Origin: Epiperipatus broadwayi
Lineage: Eukaryota; Onychophora; Udeonychophora; Euonychophora; Peripatidae
Length of the DNA stretch: 64,000 nucleotides
Assembly (NCBI GenBank): GCA_028023455.1
Contig: JAQFVV010006200.1
Location: 753,238 to 817,237, forward strand
Reading direction: 5' to 3'
Within the stretch, counting starts at the first letter, position 1. Every line of letters begins with the position of its first letter. Positions 1-14,085 of this stretch are shown here, piece by piece. Under the pieces are notes generated by a model, which made no database searches, was not told the DNA's origin, and saw nothing but the letters and a program-made list of their open reading frames with translations. A program made the position numbers and the translations under genes.

Positions 1-42
1 GAAGTTTTTATAAATATGAATGACTGTTTTAATAATATATTA

Positions 43-546
43 GTAATATATAGGGTATATGAGCACAGACTTTCACACTACTCACCACTCTCCGCTCTAT
101 CTCATAACACTGATACACTTGAACATATATATGTTGAAAAGATAAATAATCACCAATATACGTATTTCATATTAAACCAGCAATCATCAGTTGGTCCAGA
201 TTATCATCTCTACACATATATGCAATAAATGCTCAGATATATATTAAGATAGCCAATCTTCATACTTTAATGGACAGGCTTCAATCCACTCCACACTCCA
301 ACTTTTTAACCATCCATCCAATTGAAAATCTGACGATGGAATGCTCAAAGGCCATCCTGAGGCCGAGATTCTCATCACACCCATGTTAACCTAAAGTCAA
401 TCTGACCCCTCATGTAGCATGAAATACGTATATTGGTGATTATTTATCTTTTCAACATATATGTATTGAACTGTATCAGTGTTATGAGATAGAGTGGAGA
501 GTGGTGGGTAGTGTGAAAGTCTGTGCTCATATACTCTATATATTAC
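43..546. repeat. Foldback (long terminal inverted repeat) element, copy A
   Basis: The left arm (about 43-175) and right arm (about 412-546) are imperfect reverse complements. Both carry gtaatatata, tatgagcacagactt, cataacactgatacact and gttgaaaagataaataatc in matching inverted order. The centre contains a module (agatagccaatcttcatac, then ggacaggcttcaa) shared with the copies at 2507-2948 and 5951-6418. There is no coding potential. The tail after the right arm (acaggtataataagcctgt) resembles the tail of the SINE-like copies at 2507 and 14160, so the arms may be inverted SINE pieces. No target duplication could be resolved in the AT-rich flanks. Confidence 0.75.
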
Positions 547-2506
547 ATATATAGATACAGGTATATAATAAGCCTGTATTTCAGTTATAATATATTAGTA
601 ATTGAGTCTTATTTTCTTAAAAATTAGTCTATTATACAGTATGATAAATTTTACAGTATAAATCCTTTTATAACTTGAAAACAATACCAAGTGTTGGACT
701 TTAATCAAATGTGCATTACATACTTAATCAGATTTTGCATAACTATTAATTGGTTACTAATATTTATTCACTAATCTGCTTATTTTGGTGGATTAAAAAT
801 TTCTGAATGATTATCAGCCAAGTAAAGTAAAAAAATAAAATCTCAGTTTGGTCAATTGAAAGTCACGACTTTCCAAGTATCTAACGATATGAGTATTTTT
901 ATATATACACTCGCAAACACACACTTCCAATAACTGAAATAAAATATTCGATTACTATCAAAGTATATTCATACTTTATTTAATATTTTTTAAAACTCCG
1001 GAAAATCACAGTTTTTTTTTTTTATCCAATTTCCTGAAAACACAAGTCATCAATAAACTTTAACTTTTCAGATAAATAATACTTTTGCTTTTCAAATATT
1101 TTATAGTAAAATTAATTGTGAGGACTGCTTCAAATTTCAGAATAAACGTTAATAATTTCGCACTCTCCTAGAGCTGTTTCTCAAATTTCAGAAAGCAAAG
1201 CGGAAAAATATTATTAGAATAATTTTGTTCAGACAATTTAATAATCAATATTTGTGTTGGTTAATAACCATATTTTTAATACACTATTTATAAATCGTAT
1301 TTGTTTGAAAATTTGAAACGCGGATGCATTTTGTTTATCTACTAATTCATATTCGCATTAGGCGTAAATTTCTTTGTTAAACATTTTATTTAGATCTTTT
1401 GCTCTCTTTATTGCAACTTTTATATAACATAGTTTATTGTTTGTGATATTTAATTAATTATACTGTTTATTATTTTCTTTTTCTATTTCCGTACTTATTT
1501 TTGTTTTTATATTCTCTCCTTTAAAATTGCTTTCTTACCTTAATCTTACTTAGAATAGAAAACTTAACATATATATATATATTGTAACCTTCCAAAGGGT
1601 AATCAAGCAACCATGAAATAAAGTGTAGATCTAAATACAGGTTTAAATCAGTGCAAGAACTCTAATGCATTCAATAAACATATAACATAAGGTGAGTCTC
1701 TTATAGGCTAAGGGAGCAATAACTAAATAAGTGCTCTCCAAGGCTAAAGTAATTGATACATTATTTTACAAGATGTAAATAGACCAATGGTTGACTGATA
1801 ATTTGTTGTTGTATTCTACAAACAATAATAATAAATAATGATAATAATTTCAGGTTTTTAAATATTAATTAATTCAGTTGTATAGAATATTAACATTGCA
1901 ATGATAATATAAGACAGTAAAATAAATAATTTAGGTTTTTTTAAATTAATTAGCAACGATAATAGCAATGAGACTCTTAGTTTTAAAACATCTTATCAAC
2001 ACTTTCTTGTTTTATAATGAAGTATAGGTTTATTTAAAGATGGGTTTAAACATCATATCGACTAGCAAAGATTAACTCTTATTTCTCTTATTTTTGGTCC
2101 TTATATCATTAACCAAATAAGATCAAGTTTTCTTAAAATTTAAAAATAATTGTCAAACAAAAGCAAAGCTAAAGTGATGCAGTAGGTAAAGGGGCATCTT
2201 GTTATACTAAACTTATCACTAAGTAATCTAACAACAAGAGCATTAATCTTATATAAATTTAATTGCACATATAATGAATTGCAAGAATTGTATCAATGTG
2301 ACAATTTCAAAATAATATGTATTCTTATATAGGCTTTTACTATTTAAATGGATTTTCTGACATATGGATGGGATAAATGGCAATGGACATAGAAACATAA
2401 TCAAAGAATAAAATAAATATTTGTTACAAAATCTAAAGTTATTTTCTTTTAGTTTACAATTTAACAAAAAATAAAATATTTTAATATTATTATTTACAAT
2501 AAATAC
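547..2506. other. Gene-free AT-rich DNA
   Basis: No ORF with recognisable protein features and no RNA gene is visible. The stretch holds short poly-T runs (for example 1013-1023), an (AT)n tract near 1570-1582, and AT-rich single-copy-looking sequence. Confidence 0.6.
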
Positions 2507-2623
2507 ATTGTACAGGCTTAAACCTGCAATATATATGTAATATATGCGGGATTTGAACTCAGATTTCCACACAACCCACTACTCTCAGTGCCATCTTATA
2601 TTGCTGACCCATCTGATCACACA
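2507..2623 (-). repeat. tRNA-like SINE copy
   Basis: Read on the minus strand, this contains an A-box-like stretch (tggcactgagagtagtggg) followed by a B-box-like stretch (gagttcaaatccc). An AT-rich tail with the small hairpin caggtttaagcctg follows. The same head and tail occur on the plus strand at 14160-14260. This is the organisation of a short tRNA-derived SINE. I see no poly-A tail and no clear target duplication, so the exact ends are estimates. It directly abuts the copy-B foldback core. Confidence 0.5.
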
Positions 2624-2948
2624 TATGTTGAAAAGATAAATAATCACCAATATAGTATTTCATGCAAAACCAGCAATCATCAGTTGGTCTAGATTACTAT
2701 CCTCACATATATATATATATATAATCAATTTCAGCTTTATATTAAGATAGCCAATCTTCATACTTTAATGGACAGGCTTCAAACTATCCCAACTCACAAT
2801 TCTTCAGCCTTCCATTTTATTGAAAATCTGATGATGGAACGTTCAAAGCCCTTATTAGTGCAAATGGAGGGCTGAAGAATTGTGAGATGGAATAGTTTGA
2901 AGCCTGTCCATTAAAGTATGAAGATTGGCTATTTTAATATAAAGCTGA
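2624..2948. repeat. Foldback element, rearranged copy B
   Basis: The first part (gttgaaaagataaataatc, then cagcaatcatcagttggtc) matches the left arm and centre of copies A and C. From 2731 to 2948 the central module is itself an inverted repeat: tcagctttatatt with agccaatcttcatac on the left is mirrored by the reverse complement ending at 2948. In copies A and C that module occurs only once. Copy B is therefore a re-inverted derivative rather than a simple copy. Confidence 0.65.
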
Positions 2949-5900
2949 GCACTGATTATATATTTACAATAAAATAAATTAAAGAAACCTTTACATCAAT
3001 TAATACACAAGTTAGATATGATGCACATATAATATACCATATCTGCGATATATTTAGGTTACACAAATAAATAAATAAATAAAGAAAAACCTCCTACAGT
3101 TTGAATTTAATAATCAGTGATACATATTAAGGTTAATTATTGCATCTGAATGTACTAATAATATAATTGTAGCTAGTAATATAATAAGATATATTTGCAT
3201 TGAAATTAGTATACAATTTCTTAATAACTAATTTATAATTTAAACGATATAATATAAAGAAGTACATTGTGTTAGTTTTAGGTGAACAAAACAGGTGGAG
3301 TAGAGAAATACAAACTGAATATTTTACTGAACACACAATCATTTGAAAATATATAATAAGGAATAAAGGAATGTAATCACACAAATGCCTTTTATAATAC
3401 CCAACTTGAAATACCTAAATATTTATCGGTGACAGTGATGAGAAAACAAGCCTACAATAAAGTGGGCAGAGCAATACTGGTTCGATGTAACCCATATATG
3501 TGTCCCATTAGTATTTACACTAACATAAGGAAAGGCCTAAACAAACAATATCTAAATGAAATGAGAAATCACCAACATAGTTGCCAAAATAATACTGATT
3601 ATAAGCAGAAATACTGATAATGACAAGAAAAGCATTGAGATAACAACTATATGACAAATCTTAAACCACATCTACTCATATTCATAATGCATATAGCAGA
3701 AGTATAATCAAAAGATCAATACAAATGTATGCATGAAAGATAAATAAATAGTTAATTTTAATTTTATGATAGTAATAATAGAAATTATGCACCAATCTAA
3801 GGCAAAATATATTACATATATCAAAATAGTGACTATTTTTAAAGCCATTTATAAAATAGACATAAATCCTCTGTTGTGATCTCTCAAGATACTATAAACA
3901 TGGACACAATCATTTATATTTATCACCTTTAAATATAAGATCATATCTGTTCAACATACCCAAATAAAAAATAAAATAAAAAAAGAGATTGATAATGCAC
4001 ATAACATTTCAAACATTACAATAGTAAAGTATAAAAGTCAAATAAAAATCTTAAGCAGACTTCTCTTTTTATTCCGAATAAAACTATTTCCTTTAATTGT
4101 ACCCTGTTTCTTAATTAAGAGTATATTTCAAGAATGATTCCAAATAATCACATATATATCTTCACTAGGAGATTTTCCATAATAATGAGTTTGCCTTTGA
4201 TAAAATAATACAGCAAGATGGTGATTTTCTTTGAAATATATACAAAAAAATCATGTTGAATTTATAATGGAAGGAGTGTTTTTATCAGCATATTATGATT
4301 TTATAAAGATTAAAGTGATTGCTTTTTAAAGAACGAAGTGGATATATCTTGCAATGAAAACATATATTAAAGTTGCATTTAAACAAAAGGTTCTATACTT
4401 TATATAGACAGACTGTATCATGACAGATACATTATTAAAAACTCAATATAAATGAGTTCTATTAAATAGATTGCAAATATACACCATAGCAAGCATTTAA
4501 ATATAACAAGTTCATTATAAACTAATACATATATCCAAATGTAATTATTTTCCAGAATAAGGTACTATATAATAAAACATATATTTGAATATGGTATAAA
4601 ATAAGCAAGATACAATAAATATAAATTCTTAATCATATTTTATAATGAGCTATCAACACCTTGGACATAGATTAATCAAGTGAAATCAATACAGTTCATG
4701 GCACAATAATGCAATAAATTTCTAATTTCTGATAAATTATAATAAGATTGGGTAAAATTGAAAAAGTTCATAAGTTAATAAGACATATAATACCTCAAAT
4801 TGCACTGTCAATGTTTCAACTCTGTCTCCACAGAAAAATTGCTTTCTTTTCCTACATTTGTAAAATTTAGAGAGATTAAAGTAAAATAGCATAACTTGAG
4901 AAGAGGTTGATTACTCAGACGTTTTCTTTTAGCAGCACATATTGTCTTGTTCTCCGAAACAATTAAACTTAATTAACTTGATTGTATAGTTAAGAAAGCA
5001 AAATAATATTAGTGTGACCAAATTAATAGTGAAGATTAAGAAGTGATCATTATGCTTTCAAAACTATCTCTTTTATACCTGTTTAAGAGTAACATGTGAT
5101 TTAAATTAGGGCAATTAATAGAAGGGGGTTATTACAATTGATAGAAATCTAGAACATTTGCACTGGAAATGATTTACATATAATTTAAATAAATACAGAG
5201 AAAAGTGATTTTAAGTGTTTATTTTTAAAATACAAATATTTGTTAATTAAGACATTTGCAAATAAAGTTATCTAACTCTTAATAGTGTCAGAAAGAAAGA
5301 AAAAACACTTTTTATTTATTTATTGTTATTATTTTTTTTAGGAGTTTAACAACCAATAAATTTATGAAAGTTAGGCTTAACTTCTCAAAATCAGTGTTTG
5401 GGAAGATAGTAAGCATGGTATTGACATATTCTTAAACAAGTAAAAAATGCAATCATACGGCTTTACTAACATAGATTAGAGATTAAGTCACTCACTTAAG
5501 GTAATACAGGAAACACCATCAACTTTTAAGAATTACAATAAAAAAATTTTAAATACTAGATTGTATCTGTATTTATTTTCTAGGCAAAATAAATGATCAC
5601 AATATATATATAAATAGCTTCCAACAAATTAATATCAGTCCAAGGTGATTTTATGAATGTCAATTTAAAATTTTATCATCATCTTCTCATGGACAGTTGA
5701 AACTGTAAGCAAAATAAAGAAGGAATTATATATATATGAGATGATAAAAAAAAATTAAATATATATGAATATATGAAGAGAAATGCAAAAAAAGTAGAGG
5801 AGAAGACATAAGAACAATAAATGTCAAATTTCCAGAATTATCATGATTTATTTTTTCAGGTTTCTCACGAGCATATTCCAGGAGTATTTATTCATCTTAT

Positions 5901-5950
5901 TACTGATTAACTGAAACACACGGGATTATTATATACCTGTGTCTACATAT
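2949..5950. other. Gene-free AT-rich DNA
   Basis: Open frames of 62-83 codons here are AT-rich and lack recognisable domains, so I do not call them. No repeat family seen elsewhere in the window was recognised, apart from short (AT)n tracts near 5600 and 5730. Confidence 0.55.
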
Positions 5951-6418
5951 GTAATATATAGGATATATGAGCACAGACTTTTACACGACCCACCACTCTC
6001 CACACTATTTCATAACACTGATACACTTGAACACATATATGTTGAAAAGATAAACCAGCAATCATCAGTTGTTCCAGATTACCATCTCTACACATATATG
6101 CTATAAGTGTTCAGATATATATTAAGATAGCCAAACCTCATAATTTAATGGATAGGCTTCAATCTATTCCACACTTCCAACTCTCCAACCGTCCATCCAA
6201 TTGAAAATCTGATGATGGAATGCTCAAAGCCACCCTGAGGCCAAGATTCTTGTCAAATCTGGACCAGCTGATGATTGCTGGTTTAGCATGAAATACATAT
6301 ATTGGTGATTATTTATCTTTTCAATAACATATATGTGTTCAAGTGTATCAGTGTTATGAGATAGTGTGAAGATCGGTGGGTCATGTGAAAGTCTGTGCTC
6401 ATATACCCTAGTTATTAC
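5951..6418. repeat. Foldback element, copy C
   Basis: The left arm begins gtaatatataggatatatga and the right arm ends with its inverse (tatataccctagttattac). Both carry gagcacagac, cacgaccca or its variant, cataacactgatacacttga and gttgaaaagataaa. The centre carries the agatagccaa and ggataggcttcaatc module and the sequence ctggaccagctgatgattgc. It is the same family as copies at 43-546 and 2624-2948, with a few percent divergence. No coding potential. Confidence 0.75.
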
Positions 6419-8843
6419 TGATTGTGTTTTTTTTGGTCATCAACCTCTCCAAACATTACAAATTTTTATAAAAACATAGTTCAACTCATAATATAATATA
6501 GCAATGTTTTGCGTAGTTTAATACACTGGTAGAGTGATATCTTGAAGTGTAAAGGACCATGGATTGCATGTCACCTCTGCCACTTCTGATTCTTGAACAT
6601 CATATGACCTCTTGAATTACAAACCAATCAATTATTTTAGCAAAACAATTTTAACACAAATCAACAGTTCAGGTCTTATCTTATTAAGTAACCACTTATT
6701 CATTTTCTTTTTGATACCCAATATTCTCAAAAGCACCACAGTTATAAGTATCAAAATATTTACTATTTTTTTCAGTGTCCAACTTTTATGTCCATAAAAA
6801 TGGCAAAAAACATAGTAAGCTGTATTTTTTAAAATCTTTATTTATACATATATGATGACCAGTTGACCAGAATAGATTACTTTATTGGTGACTAAAAAAT
6901 CCCAATTCATTAGATAAAAATAATAGGGGAAGGGCATTAATTAAGAATTAAGTCAACAATATTCTATATATAAGTAGGATGTTCACAGTTTTACAAATAT
7001 TGCAGTTAACCAGTAAATAATAATTTAAAACCCACAACTGTTAATAAATTAAATCTGTCTAGTAAGACTTGAAAAAAGTTGGCAAGAGCAGGATAAAATT
7101 CTAATGAGATGATACTCACTAGAAAAAAACCACTTCATTCTTAGGAAATCTTCTTTCATAAATTCTAGAGAAATGAGTTACAACATATAATAACATAAGT
7201 TATAACTTCCAAAAATGATAAATAGCTATTAAAACCATACTTTTAATTTTAAACTTAAATATTAAGTTTCTGTTGTGACAGAGTAGTTCTACAAACCAGT
7301 AATTTTCTATTGTTTTCCTGAAGGTTTGTGATAATGATATTTTAGTTGTATTTATATATTGGACTATTTCCATATTAAGTATCCTTATGCTATTATCAAT
7401 CTCAATCTGTAACCAAGGCAACCTACTTAAATAATAAAGGTGTTACCAATTTTATTGTTTAAGGAGTATACCTCAACAACAGGTTGACATTGATATTAGC
7501 TTAAAGATTGATTGTTGTCATCTACATTTATAAGCCTATTAAAGTCTTGAGTAATTGGATTTATTGTCTTAATGTTAAGTATTGAATATCTTTAGAAAAA
7601 TTTAAGGACAGTTGAATATAATTGAAAATTTAAATCAAGTTCAAGACATTCAATACTTAATATTAGATGATGGAAATAGTCTGATATATAAATACAATTA
7701 ATTCTATATGTTAATTTTTTTTTATAAAGTTTGCATCAAATTAAGCTAAGCTTGAACTATTCCTTTTAAAGCATTACCACTTATAGCATTATGGTATTTG
7801 GAAGTATTGCTGTTACAGTGTTAGTAAAGAATAGCAAAAATTTACAAAACATTGCTAAATGACAAATAGTCTAGTCTAGATATCAGTGAATATTTAATAA
7901 TAAGGATATCATTGTATAACAATTCTCATATATTCTTTTAATACAATTTTAATAACAAACACTATATCACTATTTTTCAGTCATCCACTTAAAAATGATT
8001 AATTAGATAACAAATGGTGGTGCCTATCAAATCCTCAGACTAGTTCTGGCTATTTAAAATTGTCAATGAGGTTAAAGTTCTAAGACAATTTGCTTTGCGT
8101 AACTTTATATATAAAAATATGTTGTATGCTTATTATATCATTACAATTATATTTTATTAGAAACAATCTATTTTATCACAAATAAAATTTATTTTTAAAT
8201 GAGGTTGGATCAGAGTTTGAAACCATATGTCCAACCAAAATCATTCAGACACATTCACTGATTTTATTACAGCCATTCTATAAACAAACATACCATTCTA
8301 ATTCTTAAAACAAGCCAAAAGAAGAAAAGATAATAAGTTAATTAGCTTTGTGATGATTCATTCATTAATTAAACCAAATATTACACACATCCACATAAGT
8401 CACCTCATGATTCTTTGGTTAAATTATTTGATATCATGCAATGTTTTAAAACTTTTTCAACAGTAAATGTTTACATAATGTCTCTTTGGCACATACACAT
8501 TTTCTTTTAGAGCATATGCGGGATTAGCTAATTATACTAAAAACATTGACTGGAAAAGTAAAGTTTATCCATAGACTCAGTGCACTTGGTGATATGACAA
8601 CATATTCTTTAATTGTAATAGGAAATTCTTACTTAAAATATTTTTCATGCATGTATTTTGAATAAATTTAATTTTTAGAAGAATCTATCTAGAAAGCCAT
8701 TCAATTTACTTTATGGCTTTTCTTAAAGATTTATGCTCTCTCAATATTTTATGTCAATTGCCATCAAACGATTAAGGAAAGAGACAGAGGAAGGAGAGAA
8801 AAAAATTAAAGAGAAGTGGAGGAGAAAAACAAAAAAAGGGAAC

Positions 8844-8876
<33 letters not shown>

Positions 8877-10605
8877 AGAAAACGAGATTGGAAAATATAG
8901 AAAAAGAGGGCAGACATAGAAATAAAAGAGAGATTGTAAGCAAAGCACTTAAAAAGCTACTTTATTGAATATGGTTAGCAGATCATCATTAATACAGCGA
9001 ATGAGATAGAAAGAAGAAATGCTGTTTAATATATTTATAAAACACCAACTTTGCAAAAAAAAAAATTTAAAGAAAATTGGTTTTCTGTTATCATCAGATG
9101 ACAAATGGGTAAACAGGAAAAAAGAAAAATAATTGTTTAATTCGAGTAAGTTTTATTTTTTTTTAAAAAAAAAGTTAAAAAATAAATAAATTTGATTTTG
9201 TTTGCTTTAGGTAGAAAATTTAGTAATTGGATTAACGATTCAAATTCTATTTCTCTTTTATATTTCAAATTATATTCAAATAAAAAAAGAAAGATTCTGA
9301 AAAATTTTCATTTCTTATAAAGAATAAAAAAATTTCTAAATTTTTTTTTATTGTCAATAACAAAAATGATTCGCGCTTTTTTTTTAAAAAAAAAAAAAAG
9401 AAAGAAACAAACAACACTGCATCAGAAAACGAATTTATAATCTCAAAGTAGCTAAGATTATACAGCAAGAAATCACTTAAACTAATTAATCTAATATTTG
9501 TCTATGAGCTAGTTATAAAATAAAGTACTTAAAGAGAAATTATTATAAGAGTAATGAAACTTTATGTATTTTTTACAAACTGATTTAATAAAGCAAATAG
9601 TTATTTCTTTATTTAAAACAAAAAGGATCATATTTTTTTTAAAAAGAAAAGGTAAAAACAAATCATAGAACACAACATTTTTGGGAATATATGACATTCA
9701 TTTTAGACTTAGAATTTGGAAATCAAAGTCCATGAATCATGACTCCGGTGTTCAAATTTCTTAGAAGATTCCAAGCAATGGACAATTTGATTATTCTTTT
9801 AAGATATGATTTAAAAATTATCTAATAAATAATTGAATTAAAGTAACTAGTAAAAGCGTTGTTTTATTATTGTATTTCTTCATGCTTGAATGTATAATCT
9901 CTGAGAGATTAACTATTAGATTATGTTATATATATATATTTTAAAAAAATATCAATCAAAAGTTATTGAAAAAAAATGCAATCGTAAAATTTTCATTTGA
10001 CTGTGCTAATTTTGACAAATAGATTTATAACATTTATTCTCAACTTTCATAAGTGCTAATTCACCTGTAAATCACATTCTTATAAAAATACTCTGAATAA
10101 CATAAATCACAAATTTCTGGAGTTAACAATTTGTTACCTCTGATAATTTTAATTCACTAGTGATGGTGATAGATTCAAATACTTAACATTTCTGACCCAA
10201 TTTCCAATTTAGAGAGAGAGAAAACTATTTGGTCACATGAAGCCTTGTGTAGCTGACCATGTAATAAATATGTCTGTAATAAAAGATCTTATAAGTTGCA
10301 TGCTTCTCAACAATAGATAATGGTGTCCACTTTTATCATTTATTGTCATTAATATAAACATTAATTTAATTAGTTTACCACCAATTTTGATTAATGATCA
10401 TTTTTTCCAACTTTTTTCTAATATCTCAATGCTTATAGGTGGCTGCAATTAAATATAGATATCACTATTCTACTTTTATTTTAAAAAAAAAAAAAATAGC
10501 ATAAAATGTATTTCCACCTCACCCACAAAATCCAGAGTTACAAAAAGTTTGTTAATATTATAGTGGTAAGTAAATAATCAAGTGCTTTTTTTACTCAGGA
10601 GTTCA
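6419..10605. other. Gene-free region with minor repeats
   Basis: No gene is recognised. There is a diverged inverted repeat pair at 7336-7386 and 7651-7702 (tatttatatattggactatt on the left, its inverse on the right), probably an old MITE. A decayed fragment of the palindromic family seen at 10606 lies near 8024-8072 (ctcagactagttctggct). A (GA)n run occupies 8845-8876, and A/T homopolymers lie near 9050, 9160-9180 and 9380-9400. Confidence 0.6.
7336..7702. repeat. Diverged inverted-repeat pair (possible MITE relic)
   Basis: Arms of about 50 bp at 7336-7386 and 7651-7702 are imperfect inverses around tatatattggactatttcc and ggaaatagtctgatatata. They are separated by about 265 bp without coding potential. 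Ends and target site are not resolvable. Confidence 0.4.
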
Positions 10606-10892
10606 TAAAACATTACATGATTACCATTTCTTATGCTTGCTCATAACTGTTATTAAAACAGGCAAAACTCTCCATACAGTAGTGCCACTCAGTGCAAGTC
10701 AGAGTAATCAATGGATGCTAAAAGGCTTGTGCATAAAGTCCCTATCTAGTGCCATAAGCTAGAAACTAGTCTGGGAATATTGGATGAGTAGGCATTAGAT
10801 AGGGATTTTATGCACAAGCCTTCTGGCATCCATTGACTACTCTGGCTTGCACTGAGTGGCTCAATTGTATAAAAAAAATTGCCTGTTTTAAT
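10606..10892. repeat. Palindromic MITE-like repeat, copy 1
   Basis: From 10652 to 10892 the sequence is a snap-back. Left markers aaacaggcaaaactctcc, cactcagtgcaagtcagag and tctagtgcc reappear inverted as ttgcctgttttaat, ggcttgcactgagtgg and gcattagatagggatttta. A flank (gattaccatttcttatgctt) is shared, in consistent orientation relative to the palindrome, with the copies ending at 16715, 47632 and 51397. It therefore belongs to the repeat. No coding potential and no clear target duplication. Confidence 0.75.
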
Positions 10893-13459
10893 GAGTTCAT
10901 AAAAGTTTGAGCATCAAAAGTAACAGATTACACAGTGATCCATATACCTTGAGTTCTAGAATCTGCCAATATACTATTGCACTAAACTACTAAGATAATT
11001 AAAGTCAAATATGATTATATACTTCTCATATATAAAAATAAATAATCAATAATAATAATAATAATAATAATAGAGTAGTAGTAGTAATAGTAGCAGAAAT
11101 AGCAGCAGCAGCAATAGAAGTAGCAGTAGTAGTAATCACCATCAAATTGCTTATTATTTGGAAATTCAAAAGAACTTCAAGCAATAGAACTGAGAGACCT
11201 AGGGCACAATCTATGAATTTTGAGCTCCAAAGTTTCCACTTTATGAAATCATATAGGACCTATATATTAAAAATCTGTAGCAGAATAAATGCAAAATAAT
11301 ACCCAAGCTAGCAACAATTTAAATAAAAGTCAATTTAGGAAATGAGCCAATGCCTATTGTTGCAATTCAGTAATATTTTAATACTAATATAAAACAACAG
11401 CTTCAAATTGAAAATATAATATTTATCTTTTTAAAATGAATTTTCATAAAATATATATTACATAAGGAATGCACAAATAGTAGTGAGTACTTCAGTGATA
11501 TTAATAAGCAGCTTTACCCTATTTAATTACAATTTAAAACAAATGACAATTTTATACATAAAAGTCTTACAAAATAATAGATATGATAACTTCAATAATA
11601 AAAAAATAAATTGTATGGACATTTGCTTAGAAGTCATGTAAGACATGAAAAACAGTTCCATTCAAATAACCACACTGAGAATTTGACTTACATTTCAGTA
11701 ATAATTACTCTGCATTTTTTGACTCCATTATCATAATATATATGGATTTGACAATGTAATAAGGAAGATACAGTTATTATACAGTTTAAAATTATGATTT
11801 CAAATTACTCCCTTATTGATAGGAACTTATATAAATAAGAATATTCTTTAGATGTAGAACTGTAATTAAAAAAAACTTTGGTAAGCAATTTAGAATAAAT
11901 ATTGCAGATTAAGAAGGACTTTGTGCAATGACAATAGAACTGTAAATACCATTTATTAATAGAATATAAAAAGCATTAGCATGTATACAATTACTTTTTG
12001 AACAAAATACAGAATCTAAAAAAAAATAACAGTATAAATGTAGAAAGTAAATATTTATACAATTCAAAAAAGTACAATAAATCAGACCAATAAATTATCT
12101 GACTAAAAAAATATCCCTTCTTTTTTCTACTTTGTGTATATAACTTTGTGCATGAAGTAAGCTCATGAAAAATCTTGTTGTTAGTTCATCTATCTATCAT
12201 GCTCATAATCTGATTTGATTTCAGGTGGAACTATAAAAATTTTCAGATATCTGATCTATAGTCAAATTTAACCACTCAATTAGTGGACAATAACAGGTTA
12301 TAGGAAAATTGTAAAACCCATCCACCCAATGGTAACTGAATAACCTGTCATGTTATTTTGTTGTTTTGTACACAAATACTTGAAAAAACTTTGTATTGTG
12401 GTAATACAAGAGAATTTTAAATAAATACCCAGTGATAGGCTATTCAAAGTTTTTATATTTTTTATGGAAGTATATAATTGCAGCAGAATTTATAGAGATG
12501 AATTAGTATGATTACTGAAAGTAATTCCCTTCCCCCAATAGACAAACAAATTACAATACAGAAAAAAAAGCAGACATATTAAATCATATAATCATGAAAT
12601 TTTCAAGACCTTGGTATAAATTAAGTAGGCTTTATCTCATTCAGAAGAAGAGGTATATTATTTTCTTTGATCGAATTGGAATCACTCATAAAAAGTAGTA
12701 TTTTGAGTTAGTGAATCTTAATGAGATTTTTTTTACGTGTCTTAAAATGAAGCATTGCAATTAAGCCTAACGTAAGTCTAGTTCACAAAAATAAAAATAC
12801 TATTGAGCATAGTAAAATAATGTAATTTGTTTAAAATTAATGTAATAAATACAACAATCTGACAATTTTAGATTTCAGTCTTTCTCACAACTAAATAATC
12901 AATTGTGAACATTAAGTACTCAACAGCTTTTAAAAGATCTTTGGGAAAAAATAGTTTGGTTAAGAGGATTACATTTTTTTTTTTTTTTATTTGTTGTTGT
13001 TTTTTTTTTTTTAGATGTACGATTGTTTTTCTGAATACTTTTTTTTTTTTTTAGAACTTTTTTTTTCTCTCTTAAATAAATATTATCTAAGTCTTAATTT
13101 TAAACTGAAAAACCATTATTAAATAATGTGATTATTTGCTAAGGAGGTCGTGCAATGTTCAAGCACCTTAATAGTTTGTTTTAATATATGCACTGAAGAC
13201 CATGTAATTAATAAATTGCAATTTATTTTATGATAATAAGACAAACAACTGGATAAAGAAAATGAATATTAATTGCGACAGGGACATTTAACAATAATGT
13301 AAAACATTTGTTAAAAGGTAATATTTTTATTGGTTTTGAATACATATTGTTCATCAATCTACAAGAAAAGAAAAGTATAAAAAGTATGTAATAAATATAA
13401 AATACTTGTAGAAGCATATAAAATCTCTCTCTATATATATATGACTATATAAATATATT
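10893..13459. other. Gene-free region; microsatellite and T-tracts
   Basis: A compound trinucleotide microsatellite (AAT, AGT, AGC units) spans about 11041-11135. Long T homopolymers lie at about 12970-13065. No ORF with recognisable features. Confidence 0.6.
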
Positions 13460-13582
13460 GGACCATTAATAAAGGTGGAATTCCACCTTTATTGTTAAAA
13501 GGAGGTTGTCTTGCCAACAATTTAAAATTGTTGATTGTTAATGACATTGGGAATGTCTAAGTTTTGACTGGCTTTTAATGAC
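13460..13582 (+). repeat. Dispersed ~120 bp repeat with perfect palindrome
   Basis: This holds a perfect 26-bp palindrome at 13468-13493 (core aaaggtggaattccaccttt). It is followed by ggaggttgtcttgccaacaa and ggcttttaatgac. An inverted copy lies at 39051-39142 and a more diverged inverted copy at about 59332-59462. Function unknown; it resembles a small non-autonomous DNA element. Confidence 0.6.
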
Positions 13583-14085
13583 TATATATATATGTGCGTG
13601 TGTACAAAATAAAAATTATACGTAAAAATAGAGAAGTAAAGGTTATTCTGGTATAACTAGTTAAAATTATAATGTGATTAGTTACAGTTAATTTTTTTAA
13701 AAAAAATTCTTAATAGTTGTTTACATTCGTCTTTAGTCTGAACAGTGGGATCAGTTTTTATTTGATCTGATTAGATTTTTTTTTTTTTAATATGTAAAGA
13801 AAATATTTATAAACAATATTTTTCTATAAATAAAATATATTTTAATTAAGAGTTTTTTGGGAACGATTTACCTGTATGAACGTTTTAGAATTGCAAAAGA
13901 ATTATTTGATCCCAACATCGGTTGCCTAGCAACAACACTACCTCTATATTTGAGCACTACTAATATTACATTCTTTATCTAAAGGTAAGAAAAATAACTA
14001 GGCATTATAAAACTATGATTAACTAATAGATAGTAATTGCAATTTTCTTGATAGAATTTATTGTAGAACTTAATTAGAATTATAT

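Noticed and set aside
2249-3384. Minus-strand ORFs of 83-107 codons
   Set aside because: Composition is that of random AT-rich DNA (Phe, Ile, Leu, Tyr, Asn) and no motif is visible.
6523-6600. tRNA-like stretch (tggtagagtgatatctt)
   Set aside because: No B box at a suitable distance; probably chance.
10930-10990. tRNA-like stretch on the minus strand (gttctagaatc)
   Set aside because: The B-box match is partial and the A box is poor; not supported.
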